A stretch of 64,000 nucleotides of DNA, taken from contig NZ_JBQOUY010000004.1 of the NCBI RefSeq assembly GCF_052216985.1, positions 1 to 64,000 on the forward strand. Reading direction: 5' to 3'. The position numbers and the translations under genes are program-made. The notes beneath the pieces were generated by a model that saw only the letters and a list, made by a program, of their open reading frames with translations, was not told where the DNA came from and searched no databases. This DNA comes from Acidaminococcus fermentans_A. GTDB taxonomy: Bacteria > Bacillota > Negativicutes > Acidaminococcales > Acidaminococcaceae. Shown piece after piece: positions 34,200 through 42,419 of this stretch. The stretch's first letter is position 1. Every line of letters begins with the position of its first letter.

Positions 34200-34838
34200 A
34201 TGTTTACAGGACTCATTGCGGAACTGGGCAAGGTGGAGGACCTGCGCCGGGAACAGGATTCCTACCGGCTCACTATTGCCGCCCAGACCATTCCGCCCCT
34301 GCTGAAAATCGGGGAAAGTGTCTGCTGCAACGGGGCCTGCCTGACGGTGACGAAGTTTGACAGCCAGCGCTTTACTGTGGATGTAATGCCGGAAACCGCC
34401 CGGCGGACCACCATCGGTTCCCTGAAAAAGGGGGACCGGATCAACCTGGAACGGACCCTCCATGTAGGGGACGGACTGGACGGGCACATTGTCAGCGGCC
34501 ATGTGGACGGGGTGGGGACCATTGTGAAGATCCGCCCGGAAGGCATTGCCAAAGTCACCACCATCAGCTGCAGTCCGGAGCTGCTCCGGGGGATGGTCAC
34601 CAAGGGCTCCATCGCCATCGACGGCATCAGCCTGACCATTACGGAAGTGACGGATACCACCTTTTCCGTTTCCCTGATTCCCCTCACCGTCCAGTTCACC
34701 ACTCTGGGCTTCAAAAAGACCGGAGACAAGGTGAACCTGGAAACGGACATCCTGGGGAAATATGTGGAACGGATGCTGGAAACCAGAAAATCTGGGGGGC
34801 TGACCAAAGCCACCCTTTTCGAAAATGGATTTATGTAA
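34200..34838 (+). CDS. ribE: Riboflavin synthase alpha chain
   Basis: The 212-residue protein begins MFTGLIAELGKV and has two lumazine-binding barrels. The first includes VCCNGACLTV and the second includes GSIAIDGISLTIT and the HIVSGHVDGVGT linker. It joins two 6,7-dimethyl-8-ribityllumazine molecules into riboflavin. It follows ribD by 4 nt, with a Shine-Dalgarno (AAAGGAGC) in the ribD end. Confidence 0.96.
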   Translation: MFTGLIAELGKVEDLRREQDSYRLTIAAQTIPPLLKIGESVCCNGACLTVTKFDSQRFTVDVMPETARRTTIGSLKKGDRINLERTLHVGDGLDGHIVSGHVDGVGTIVKIRPEGIAKVTTISCSPELLRGMVTKGSIAIDGISLTITEVTDTTFSVSLIPLTVQFTTLGFKKTGDKVNLETDILGKYVERMLETRKSGGLTKATLFENGFM

Positions 34839-34850
34839 GGAGAGAAAATC

Positions 34851-36077
34851 ATGGATAAAAAATTTCAGTTTGCTCCCATTGAAAAGGCCATTGCGGACAT
34901 CCGGGCCGGGAAAATGGTCCTGGTGACCGATGATCCCGACCGGGAAAACGAAGGGGATCTGATCATGAGTGCGGAGTACGTGACTCCGGACGACATCAAT
35001 TTCATGGCTACCCACGCCAAGGGCCTGATCTGCATGCCTTGTGACGGGGCCATCCTGGACCGGCTCCAGATGGAACCCATGGTGGCCAACAACACGGACA
35101 ACCATGAAACGGCCTTCACCGTGTCTATAGACCACAAGGACACAACCACCGGGATCTCTGCCGTGGAACGGGCCTACACCATCAAGAAATGCACCGATGA
35201 AAGCGCCAAACCGGAAGATTTCCGTCGGCCCGGCCATGTGTTCCCCCTGCGCAGCCGGGAAGGCGGGGTGCTGCGGCGCACCGGCCATACGGAAACCACT
35301 ACGGACCTGTGCCGGTTGGCCGGACTGAAACCAGTGGGCATCTGCTGTGAGATCATGAGCGCAGACGGCACCATGGCCCGGACTCCGGAACTGATCGAAT
35401 TCGCCAAGAAATTCAACCTGACCTTCATCACCGTGGCAGACCTCATTGCCTACCGGAAGAAAAACGAGAAAATGGTCCATCGGATCGCCAACGTAGCCCT
35501 GCCCAGCAAATACGGCACCTTCCGGGCCATCGGCTACGAAAACGACCTGGACGACAAATGCCATGTAGCCATCATCAAAGGGGAGGTGGCCGGTAAGAAG
35601 GATGTGCTGGTCCGGGTCCATTCGGAATGCCTCACCGGGGATGCCCTGGGGTCCCTTCGCTGCGACTGCGGGGATCAGCTGGCCACCAGCCTGAAGATGA
35701 TCGAAAAGGAAGGCTGCGGCGTGGTGCTGTACATGCAGCAGGAAGGCCGGGGCATCGGCCTGGCCAACAAACTCCGGGCCTATGAACTCCAGGATCAGGG
35801 ACTGGATACAGTGGATGCCAATGTGAAGCTGGGCTTCAAACCGGATATGCGGGATTACGGTATCGGGGCGCAGATCCTGGCGGACCTGGGGCTCACCAGC
35901 ATCCGGCTGATGACCAATAATCCGGCCAAACGGGCAGGCCTTTCCGGTTATGGGATCACCATTACAGAAACCGTGCCCATCATCATGAAAGACAACTGCT
36001 ACAACCATCGGTACATGGTTACCAAACAGGTCCGGATGGGCCATGAATTACATGAAAAAGTGGAGGATGCAAAATGA
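34851..36077 (+). CDS. ribBA: Bifunctional DHBP synthase / GTP cyclohydrolase II
   Basis: The 408-residue fusion has the RibB domain first (about 1-205; DDPDRENEGDLIMSAEY and HTETTTDLCRLAGL). The RibA domain (about 206-408) has zinc ligands in HSECLTGDALGSLRCDCGDQ and the QEGRGIGL motif. It produces both precursors, 3,4-dihydroxybutanone phosphate and the pyrimidine. It lies 12 nt after ribE, and its stop overlaps the ribH start by four bases. Confidence 0.97.
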   Translation: MDKKFQFAPIEKAIADIRAGKMVLVTDDPDRENEGDLIMSAEYVTPDDINFMATHAKGLICMPCDGAILDRLQMEPMVANNTDNHETAFTVSIDHKDTTTGISAVERAYTIKKCTDESAKPEDFRRPGHVFPLRSREGGVLRRTGHTETTTDLCRLAGLKPVGICCEIMSADGTMARTPELIEFAKKFNLTFITVADLIAYRKKNEKMVHRIANVALPSKYGTFRAIGYENDLDDKCHVAIIKGEVAGKKDVLVRVHSECLTGDALGSLRCDCGDQLATSLKMIEKEGCGVVLYMQQEGRGIGLANKLRAYELQDQGLDTVDANVKLGFKPDMRDYGIGAQILADLGLTSIRLMTNNPAKRAGLSGYGITITETVPIIMKDNCYNHRYMVTKQVRMGHELHEKVEDAK

Positions 36078-36535
36078 AAATTCTAGAAGGTCAACTGTTA
36101 GCGGAAGGTCTGAAAATCGGGATCGTGGTGTCCCGTTTCAACGAATTCATCACCAGTAAACTGCTCAGCGGGGCAGAAGACACCCTGCGCCGGCATGGTG
36201 CCAATGAGGATGACATTACCGTGGCCTGGGTGCCCGGTGCTTTTGAAATCCCCCTGATTGCCAAGAAAATGGCCAAAAGCGGCAAATATGACGGTATCAT
36301 CTGCTTGGGCGCCGTGATCCGGGGTGCCACCAGCCATTACGACTATGTGTGCAACGAAGTGTCCAAAGGGGTTGCCTTGGTGAACATGGAAACGGAAGTT
36401 CCCACGGCCTTCGGGGTACTGACCACCGAAAACATCGAACAGGCTGTGGAACGGGCCGGCACCAAGGCTGGAAACAAGGGTTCCGATGCGGCCATGGCGG
36501 TCATTGAAATGGTCAACCTGACCAAGGAACTGTAA
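36074..36535 (+). CDS. ribH: 6,7-dimethyl-8-ribityllumazine synthase
   Basis: The 153-residue protein has VSRFNEFITSKLL, VPGAFEIPLIAKKMA, and GAVIRGATSHYDYVCNEVSK with the active-site His, all typical of lumazine synthase. It is the last riboflavin gene of the operon, with translation coupled to ribBA. Confidence 0.96.
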   Translation: MKILEGQLLAEGLKIGIVVSRFNEFITSKLLSGAEDTLRRHGANEDDITVAWVPGAFEIPLIAKKMAKSGKYDGIICLGAVIRGATSHYDYVCNEVSKGVALVNMETEVPTAFGVLTTENIEQAVERAGTKAGNKGSDAAMAVIEMVNLTKEL

Positions 36536-36544
36536 GAGGTGCCT

Positions 36545-37405
36545 ATGGAAGACGTGTTAGTCAAGGCCACTGCCGGGGATGCCCGGATCTATGCCGTGAC
36601 CACCACCCATCTGACCCAGTATATGAACGAGATCCATCACTGTACGCCTCTGGCAGCGGCGGCCCTGGGACGCACCGCTGCTGGGGCCCTTTTGCTGGCC
36701 GCCACCATGAAGGCCGGAGAAGCGGTGACTGTCCGGTTCAAGGGGGATGGGCCCCTGGGCCAGGTGATGGCCGATGCCCGGGATTATCAGGTCCGGGGTT
36801 TTGTGATGCATCCAGAAGTGATGCTGCCGCCGAAAAACGGCAAGCTGGATGTGGGCGGCGGCGTGGGCCACTATGGGGTGGTCACCGTGACCCGGTGCCC
36901 TCTCCAGGGAGAACCTTTCACCGGAGTCTCCACCCTGAAAAGCGGAGAAATCGCAGCGGATCTCACCCGGTACCTGGCGGTGTCCGAACAGACTCCTTCC
37001 AGTGTGGCCCTGGGTGTGCTCATCGAAAAGGACGGATCCGTGGCCGTGTCCGGCGGGTACTTCGTCCAGCTGCTGCCGGACGCTTCGGAAGAGACCATCA
37101 AGACCCTGGAAGACAACATCCTGACCCTGCCCTATGTGACGGAGCTGCTCCAGACCGGTCTGGATGCGGAAGGGATGATCCAGAAGGTGGCCAAAGGGCT
37201 GCCGGTGGAAATCCTGGAATCCCATCCTGTTTCCTTCCACTGCGGCTGCAGCCGGGAAAAAGTAGCCGGGATGCTCTGCGGCCTGCCCCGGAAAGACTTT
37301 GAAGAAATCCTCCAGGATCCTCAGACCGAGGTCCACTGCCAGTACTGCAATAAATCCTACGTGTTCACCCAACAGGAATTAAAAGATCTCCCTCGAAAAG
37401 CTTGA
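36545..37405 (+). CDS. hslO: Redox-regulated chaperone Hsp33
   Basis: The ATG at 36545 follows AAGAGGTG; a GTG six bases earlier is less likely. The 286-residue protein has the Hsp33 core (TAAGALLLAATMK, then VRFKGDGPLGQVMADA). The zinc-binding redox switch at the C-terminus is FHCGCSREK and VHCQYCNKSYVF (CXC plus CXXC). Oxidation releases zinc and activates holdase function. It lies 9 nt after ribH and may be co-transcribed with the riboflavin genes. Confidence 0.95.
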   Translation: MEDVLVKATAGDARIYAVTTTHLTQYMNEIHHCTPLAAAALGRTAAGALLLAATMKAGEAVTVRFKGDGPLGQVMADARDYQVRGFVMHPEVMLPPKNGKLDVGGGVGHYGVVTVTRCPLQGEPFTGVSTLKSGEIAADLTRYLAVSEQTPSSVALGVLIEKDGSVAVSGGYFVQLLPDASEETIKTLEDNILTLPYVTELLQTGLDAEGMIQKVAKGLPVEILESHPVSFHCGCSREKVAGMLCGLPRKDFEEILQDPQTEVHCQYCNKSYVFTQQELKDLPRKA

Positions 37406-37430
37406 CTTTACGAACAAATGTTTATATACT
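37402..37430 (+). promoter_or_regulatory. recA promoter with LexA box
   Basis: TTGACT (37402-37407) and TATACT (37425-37430) are spaced by 17 nt. The spacer holds CGAACAAATGTTTA (37411-37424), which matches the Gram-positive LexA consensus CGAACRNRYGTTYC at all but the last base. The -35 box overlaps the hslO stop. Confidence 0.85.
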
Positions 37431-37464
37431 AGATAGAGCAATTGCGGTACAAGGAGATGACAAC

Positions 37465-38553
37465 ATGAGTTTGGATGCGGATAAAAATAAAGCACTGGAT
37501 GCGGCTTTGAAACAGATCGAGAAGGATTTCGGCAAGGGATCCATCATGAAACTGGGAGCCGCCAGCGCCAAAATGAATATCGAAACCATTCCCACCGGGG
37601 CCCTGTCCCTGGATATTGCACTGGGTGTCGGGGGGATTCCCCGGGGCCGGATCATCGAGATCTATGGACCGGAATCTTCTGGTAAGACCACCGTGGCCCT
37701 GCATATGATCGCCGAGGCCCAGAAACGGGGCGGCTATGCGGCCTTCATCGATGCAGAACATGCCCTGGATCCGGAATATGCCCGGCACCTGGGGGTGGAC
37801 ATCGACAACCTGCTGATTTCCCAGCCGGATACCGGGGAACAGGCCCTGGAGATCTGTGATGCCTTGGTGCGCAGCGGTGCCATCGATATCATCGTCATCG
37901 ACTCGGTGGCGGCCCTGGTGCCCAAAGCGGAAATCGAAGGGGATATGGGGGATTCCCATGTGGGCCTCCAGGCCCGGCTCATGAGCCAGGCTCTGCGGAA
38001 ACTCACCGGGGTCATTGCCAAATCCCGGACGGCGACGGTGTTCATCAATCAGATCCGTGAAAAAGTGGGGGTCATGTTCGGGAATCCGGAAGTGACCACC
38101 GGGGGCCGTGCCCTGAAGTTTTATTCCACCATCCGGATGGATGTGCGCCGGGTGGAAAGCCTGAAGAGCGGCAACGACATCATCGGGAACCATACCCGGG
38201 TAAAAGTGGTGAAGAACAAGGTGGCACCTCCCTTCAAACAAGCGGAATTCGACATCATGTACGGAGAAGGGATTTCCCACGAAGGCTGCTTGGTGGATCT
38301 GGGGGTCCAGTACAACATCCTGAACAAGAGCGGTGCCTGGTATTCCTATGGAGACCAGCGGATCGGCCAAGGGAGGGAAAATACCAAGACTTTCCTGAAG
38401 GAACATCCGGACATGGCTGCTGATGTGGAAGCCAAGATCCGGGCGGCGGCCGGGCTGCCGACGGACGGGAAACCGGTGCCGGTCCAGGAAGCGGCCCAGG
38501 AACCGGACGGACTGCTCATGACTCCGGAAACGGACGGAGACCATGTGGAGTAA
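37465..38553 (+). CDS. recA: Recombinase RecA
   Basis: The ATG at 37465 follows AAGGAGATGA and gives 362 residues; a frame extension upstream crosses the promoter. RecA drives strand exchange and LexA self-cleavage. The Walker A motif GPESSGKTT is at residues 68-76, Walker B at IIVIDSVAALVPKAEIEG, and L1/L2 regions and FINQIREKVGVMFGNPEVT follow. The C-terminal 25 residues are acidic and proline-rich, as usual. It overlaps recX by 11 nt. SOS control is supported by the LexA box. Confidence 0.98.
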   Translation: MSLDADKNKALDAALKQIEKDFGKGSIMKLGAASAKMNIETIPTGALSLDIALGVGGIPRGRIIEIYGPESSGKTTVALHMIAEAQKRGGYAAFIDAEHALDPEYARHLGVDIDNLLISQPDTGEQALEICDALVRSGAIDIIVIDSVAALVPKAEIEGDMGDSHVGLQARLMSQALRKLTGVIAKSRTATVFINQIREKVGVMFGNPEVTTGGRALKFYSTIRMDVRRVESLKSGNDIIGNHTRVKVVKNKVAPPFKQAEFDIMYGEGISHEGCLVDLGVQYNILNKSGAWYSYGDQRIGQGRENTKTFLKEHPDMAADVEAKIRAAAGLPTDGKPVPVQEAAQEPDGLLMTPETDGDHVE

Positions 38554-39040
38554 ATCCCCAAAATCCCTGACCACCCATGCGGAAGCCTACAACTACTGCC
38601 TGGATAAACTGGCCCTCCGGGACCACAGTATCCGAGAACTGCGGCAGAAACTGGGGAAACGGGGTTGCCCGGAAGAACTCCAGGACCAAGTGATCCAGAA
38701 GTTGGCGGAGCATCATTTTGTGGATGATTTCCGCTGTGCCCATTCGGTGCTGGACGCCTGGCGCCGGAAAAAGTTCTATGGAAAACAGTACCTGCGGCTG
38801 ATGCTCACCCGGCGGTGCCTGTCCGGTGAGGAGGCCCGGGATGCCCTGGGGGACGTGACGGAAGAGGAAGAAACAGAGCGGGCCCTGGCCCTGGCGGAAG
38901 CCCAGGGGGAGAGGATCCGGCGGAAATACCCGGAGGATCCCCGGAAAGCCAAGGCCGCCCTGGCTCGGATGCTGGCCAGCCGGGGCTTCGGAAGCGGTGC
39001 CATAGCCAGCGCACTGGAAGATTTTTCAAAGGATTCATAG
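38543..39040 (+). CDS. recX: RecA regulatory protein RecX
   Basis: The 165-residue protein has the triple-repeat RecX architecture: AYNYCLDKLALRDHSIRELRQ (first repeat), QVIQKLAEHHFVDDFRCAHSV (second), and RKAKAALARMLASRGFG (third). It modulates RecA filaments. Its ATG lies within the recA 3' end, so expression is coupled and SOS-linked. Confidence 0.9.
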   Translation: MWSKSPKSLTTHAEAYNYCLDKLALRDHSIRELRQKLGKRGCPEELQDQVIQKLAEHHFVDDFRCAHSVLDAWRRKKFYGKQYLRLMLTRRCLSGEEARDALGDVTEEEETERALALAEAQGERIRRKYPEDPRKAKAALARMLASRGFGSGAIASALEDFSKDS

Positions 39041-39047
39041 GAAAAAC

Positions 39048-39068
39048 GGTCTCGAGACTCGAGATCCC
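39048..39068 (+). repeat. Heptad repeat block after recX
   Basis: Units GGTCTCG, AGACTCG, AGATCCC. The same word occurs at 45895. Confidence 0.45.
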
Positions 39069-39070
39069 CA

Positions 39071-39105
39071 AAAAGGGGCTGTTGCATATGCAACAGCCCC
39101 TTTTT
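39071..39105 (+). terminator. recA-recX terminator
   Basis: AAAAGGGGCTGTTGCA pairs perfectly with TGCAACAGCCCCTTTT across a two-base loop, followed by T residues. It shares the GTTGC/GCAAC core with other hairpins here. Confidence 0.9.
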
Positions 39106-39106
39106 G

Positions 39107-39186
39107 TTGACACCTTTGTGAAAATACTATAAAATATTTCTGTCCAATCGCGTTCATTGGGTGTTAAGGCGACCTCTGGTTGCCTT
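39107..39186 (+). promoter_or_regulatory. rny promoter and leader hairpin
   Basis: TTGACA (39107-39112), only 1 nt past the recX terminator's T run, and TATAAA (39128-39133) have a short 15-nt spacer. In the leader, AAGGCGACC (39166-39174) pairs with GGTTGCCTT (39178-39186), followed by ATTTATTG, a weak terminator-like shape. Confidence 0.5.
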
Positions 39187-39232
39187 ATTTATTGTATGAG
39201 TAGGGTTTGATGAAAAAATTGCAAAAGAGGAG

Positions 39233-40780
39233 GTGCTCATCATAGATCCCATTAGTGTAATCATTGCTGTAGTCCTTTGTTTATTAGGCGTTGGTGGAGG
39301 ATATCTGGCTCGTAAAAACGTAGCAGAAGGCAAAATCGGTTCGGCGGAAGAAACCGCAAAGCAGATCTTGGAGGATGCCCGGAAAGCGGGAGATGCCAAG
39401 AAGAAAGAAGCGCTGCTGGAAGCCAAAGAAGAAATCCATCGTCTCCGGTCTGAAATGGAGCGGGAAAATAAAGAAAGAAGAGCAGAACTCAGCAAAAATG
39501 AACGGCGTCTGGTCCAGAAGGAAGAGAACGTCGACAAAAAGATGGATGCTTATGAAAAGAAGGAAGAAAAACTTCTGGAACAAAGCAACCGCCTGCGGGA
39601 ATCCCAGGCTAAAGTCGATGCCTTGTATGACCAGCAGATGGTGGAACTGGAACGGATTTCCGGTCTGACCAGCGAAGAGGCCAAACAGGAACTCCTGGAC
39701 AATGTGCGGGAAGAAGTCAAACATGACAAAGCCCGCCTGATCAAGGAAATGGAGCAGGAAGCCAAAGATACCGCGGACCAGAAGGCCCGGGAAATCATCT
39801 CCCTGGCCATCCAGCGGTGTGCGGCAGATCAGGTGGCAGAAACTACGGTTACGGTGGTCCCTCTGCCCAATGATGAAATGAAAGGCCGGATCATCGGACG
39901 GGAAGGCCGGAACATCCGGACTCTGGAAACCCTGACCGGGATCGACCTGATCATCGATGATACGCCGGAAGCCGTCATTATCTCCGGATTTGATCCAGTG
40001 CGTCGGGAAGTGGCTCGGATCGCCTTGGAGAAACTGATCAACGACGGCCGGATCCACCCAGCTCGGATCGAGGAAATGGTGGAAAAAGCCCAGAAGGAAC
40101 TGGATCAGAAAATCAAGGAAGCCGGGGAACAGGCCACTTTCGAAGTAGGTGTCCATGGCATCCATCCGGAACTGCTCAAGCTGCTGGGGCGGCTGAAATA
40201 CCGGACCAGCTACGGGCAGAACGTGCTGAAACATTCTACGGAAGTAGCTCATCTGGCCGGCCTGATGGCCGCCGAACTGGGCGTGGATGTGAACTCGGCC
40301 AAACGGGCTGGGCTGCTCCACGATATCGGCAAGGCTGTGGATCACGAAGTGGAAGGATCCCATGTGGATCTGGGGGCGGAAGTGGCCAAACGGTATCACG
40401 AATCCGATATCGTCATCAACACCATCATGTCCCATCATGGGGATTGTGAACCAACGTCCGTCCAAGCTGTGCTGGTCTCTGCCGCCGATGCCATTTCGGC
40501 TGCTCGGCCGGGAGCCCGTCGGGAAACCCTGGAAACCTATTTGAAACGACTGACACGATTGGAAGAAATTGCCGAATCCTTCGACGGCGTGGAAAAATGC
40601 TATGCCGTCCAGGCTGGCCGGGAAATCCGGATCATGGTGAAACCGGAAAAGGTGGATGACGACGCCGCCACCATCCTGGCCCACGATGTGGCCAAGAAGA
40701 TCGAAGAGGATATGGAATATCCGGGACAGATCAAAGTGGTCATCGTGCGGGAAACCAGAGCTGTGGATTACGCGAAGTAA
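39233..40780 (+). CDS. rny: Ribonuclease Y
   Basis: RNase Y is the membrane-bound endonuclease that starts mRNA decay in Firmicutes. The 515-residue protein has an N-terminal transmembrane helix (about residues 8-25), a long charged coiled coil (about 40-200), a KH domain (MKGRIIGREGRNIRTLETLT), and the HD domain with LLHDIGKAVDHEVEGSH. The reading frame offers only the GTG at 39233, which is part of AGGAGGTG itself. ATC (39239) or ATA (39242) at normal Shine-Dalgarno distance are possible unusual starts. Confidence 0.95.
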   Translation: MLIIDPISVIIAVVLCLLGVGGGYLARKNVAEGKIGSAEETAKQILEDARKAGDAKKKEALLEAKEEIHRLRSEMERENKERRAELSKNERRLVQKEENVDKKMDAYEKKEEKLLEQSNRLRESQAKVDALYDQQMVELERISGLTSEEAKQELLDNVREEVKHDKARLIKEMEQEAKDTADQKAREIISLAIQRCAADQVAETTVTVVPLPNDEMKGRIIGREGRNIRTLETLTGIDLIIDDTPEAVIISGFDPVRREVARIALEKLINDGRIHPARIEEMVEKAQKELDQKIKEAGEQATFEVGVHGIHPELLKLLGRLKYRTSYGQNVLKHSTEVAHLAGLMAAELGVDVNSAKRAGLLHDIGKAVDHEVEGSHVDLGAEVAKRYHESDIVINTIMSHHGDCEPTSVQAVLVSAADAISAARPGARRETLETYLKRLTRLEEIAESFDGVEKCYAVQAGREIRIMVKPEKVDDDAATILAHDVAKKIEEDMEYPGQIKVVIVRETRAVDYAK

Positions 40781-40781
40781 T

Positions 40782-40832
40782 AAAAGGGTTGTTGCACGTG
40801 TGTGGTTATTCACATGTGCAACAACCCTTTTG
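40782..40832 (+). terminator. rny terminator
   Basis: AAAAGGGTTGTTGCAC pairs with GTGCAACAACCCTTTT, with an inner TGTG/CACA stem, right after the rny stop. Again it carries the GTTGC/GCAAC core. Confidence 0.85.
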
Positions 40833-40987
40833 TCATAGGTCATAGGTCAGATGTCATACGTCATAAGCTTTTGGAAATCAATTTTTATAAATTGATTTTG
40901 AAATCTAGAAACCTGTTACAGGATTCAAATGATTTTCATAAATTTGGAGCCAGCGGAGCTGGCTTCCATCGGCGTATGACGTATGAC
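40832..40987. repeat. Inverted heptad arms between rny and the ECF S component gene
   Basis: The left arm (40832-40866) reads GTCATAG, GTCATAG, GTCAGAT, GTCATAC, GTCATAA. The right arm (40974-40987) reads GTATGAC, GTATGAC, its inverse. Between them is an AT hairpin (AAATCAATTTTTATAAATTGATTT) like the one at 622-643, and a second hairpin (AGCCAGC/GCTGGCT). No gene is visible. Confidence 0.65.
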
Positions 40988-40999
40988 AGGGAATGTTGC

Positions 41000-41566
41000 T
41001 CAGGCAACAGCCCCTATGTTTTTCTCCATCACCTTGTACAACACCACCGTCAGCACCACGGACACTACATTGCTCACAGCCATGCTTACGGCACAGTTCA
41101 CGGCGCTTACATAGGCAATCTGCTGGGGCATCCCCAGGATGAAGAATTTGAAGCTGAACCGGATCAGGGGTTCAGTGACCACGTTGACCACGGATCCGAA
41201 AATAGCAGCCAGGGCCGCGCCCCGGAGCCGGGCTTTGTCTTCTGTTTGCTGGTCCAGGCGGCACAGATGCTGGGCAGCCCAGGCGGTGGACCAGCCCAGG
41301 AGGAACTTGGCCAGGAAGGTCGGCGGCGCAGAGGTGGTGTAGCCGGCCAGCAGATCTGCCAGAGCCAGGCCGATGGCACCGGAAAGGGCTCCATATTTCG
41401 CCCCCAGTACCAGGGCAGAGAGTAGGATGAAGGCGTGGCCTACATAGATTTTCCCAGTGAGCCCCAGCCCCATGGGGATTTCGATCCGGAGATAGGAAAA
41501 GCAGGCGAAGGCCAGGGCGGCGAACATCCCTGCCAAGGTCAGTTTTTTGATTTGTTGTTCCTGCAT
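41000..41566 (-). CDS. ECF transporter substrate-binding S component
   Basis: The ATG at 41566 follows AAGGAG by about 9 nt, giving 188 residues. Five or six hydrophobic helices are present. The motifs KLTLAGMFAALAFACFSYLR, ILLSALVLGAKYGALSGAIGLALADLLAG and FLAKFLLGW fit the S-component superfamily, closest in style to the COG4720-type HmpT/riboflavin-like group. The substrate is not certain, and no riboswitch is seen upstream that would reveal it. A minus-strand TATAAT (41597-41592) may be its -10. It presumably docks with EcfA1-EcfA2-EcfT. Confidence 0.8.
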   Translation of the reverse strand: MQEQQIKKLTLAGMFAALAFACFSYLRIEIPMGLGLTGKIYVGHAFILLSALVLGAKYGALSGAIGLALADLLAGYTTSAPPTFLAKFLLGWSTAWAAQHLCRLDQQTEDKARLRGAALAAIFGSVVNVVTEPLIRFSFKFFILGMPQQIAYVSAVNCAVSMAVSNVVSVVLTVVLYKVMEKNIGAVA

Positions 41567-41734
41567 GGGTATCAACTCCTTACAGACCTCTATTATAGTG
41601 GGGGAACCGAGGGATGGAAATACACAGTTTGAACGATTTTGTGCAAAAAATGTGCTTCTTTCGAGATTTTTGTTTCCCTATGGGGAATGTACTGTGGTAT
41701 ACTAGGGATAATGACACGGAAGGAGAGACAGGAA

Positions 41735-42325
41735 ATGCCAAATACCAGAGAAGAAGCATGGAATCTGTTGAAGGAATACAATCAGGAACCCTTCCATCTC
41801 CAGCATGGGCTGACAGTGGAAGGCTGCCTGCGGTATTTTGCCCGGGAACTGGGCTATGGAGAAGAAGAAGATTTTTGGGGTATGGTGGGTCTGCTCCATG
41901 ATTTGGATTTTGAAAAGTATCCAGAACAGCACTGCCGGAAGGAAGCAGAGATCCTGAAGGAAAAAGGCTGGGACGAGCGGCTGATCCATGCGGTGGCCAG
42001 TCACGGCTGGCCTCGGTGCAGCGATGTGGAACCCCAAGAGGAAATGGAAAAAGTCCTCTATGCGGTGGATGAATTGTCCGGACTCATCGGAGCGGCGGCT
42101 CTCATGCGGCCCAGCAAAAGTGTCCAGGATATGGAAGTGAAATCCCTGAAGAAAAAGTTCAAGGACAAGCACTTTGCGGCCGGCTGCAGCCGGGATGTGA
42201 TCCAACAGGGGGCGGACCTGCTGGGCTGGGATCTGAATAAACTCTTTGAACAAAGCATCCTGGCCATGCGGTCCTGCGAAGGATCCGTGCGGGAAACCAT
42301 GGAAAAAGAAGAAGGAAAAGCCTAA
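41735..42325 (+). CDS. HD-domain hydrolase
   Basis: The ATG at 41735 follows AAGGAGA. The 196-residue protein has the HD phosphohydrolase pattern, with His in HLQHGLTVEGCLRYFAREL, the HD pair in GLLHDLDFEKYPEQH and later AVASHGW and AVDELSGLI. It belongs to a compact HD subfamily found widely in Firmicutes and of unknown substrate, often called an HDIG-domain protein. An extended -10 (TGGTATACT, 41695-41703) lies upstream. It is followed by udp-deoB, which suggests nucleotide metabolism but proves nothing. Confidence 0.8.
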   Translation: MPNTREEAWNLLKEYNQEPFHLQHGLTVEGCLRYFARELGYGEEEDFWGMVGLLHDLDFEKYPEQHCRKEAEILKEKGWDERLIHAVASHGWPRCSDVEPQEEMEKVLYAVDELSGLIGAAALMRPSKSVQDMEVKSLKKKFKDKHFAAGCSRDVIQQGADLLGWDLNKLFEQSILAMRSCEGSVRETMEKEEGKA

Positions 42326-42351
42326 GAGTAGAAAAATGGGGGAGCGAGACC

Positions 42352-42381
42352 TTGAACAGGGGTCCCGCTCTTTCGTATAAT
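42352..42381 (+). promoter_or_regulatory. udp-deoB promoter inside a terminator hairpin
   Basis: TTGAAC (42352-42357) and TATAAT (42376-42381) are spaced by 18 nt. The -35 lies in the loop of a hairpin (GAGCGAGACC / GGTCCCGCTC, 42342-42371) that could end the HD gene transcript. Confidence 0.6.
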
Positions 42382-42419
42382 AAAGGAAAAGCGCAAAAGT
42401 CAACCAAGGAAGTGATACC

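Noticed and set aside
34170..36044. 624-codon open frame antisense to ribE-ribBA
   Set aside because: Antisense shadow; the sense genes overlap and abut in a standard riboflavin operon.
40988..41015. Terminator for the ECF S component gene
   Set aside because: A GTTGC/GCAAC hairpin overlaps the last codons, but no T run follows on the minus strand, so termination there is doubtful.
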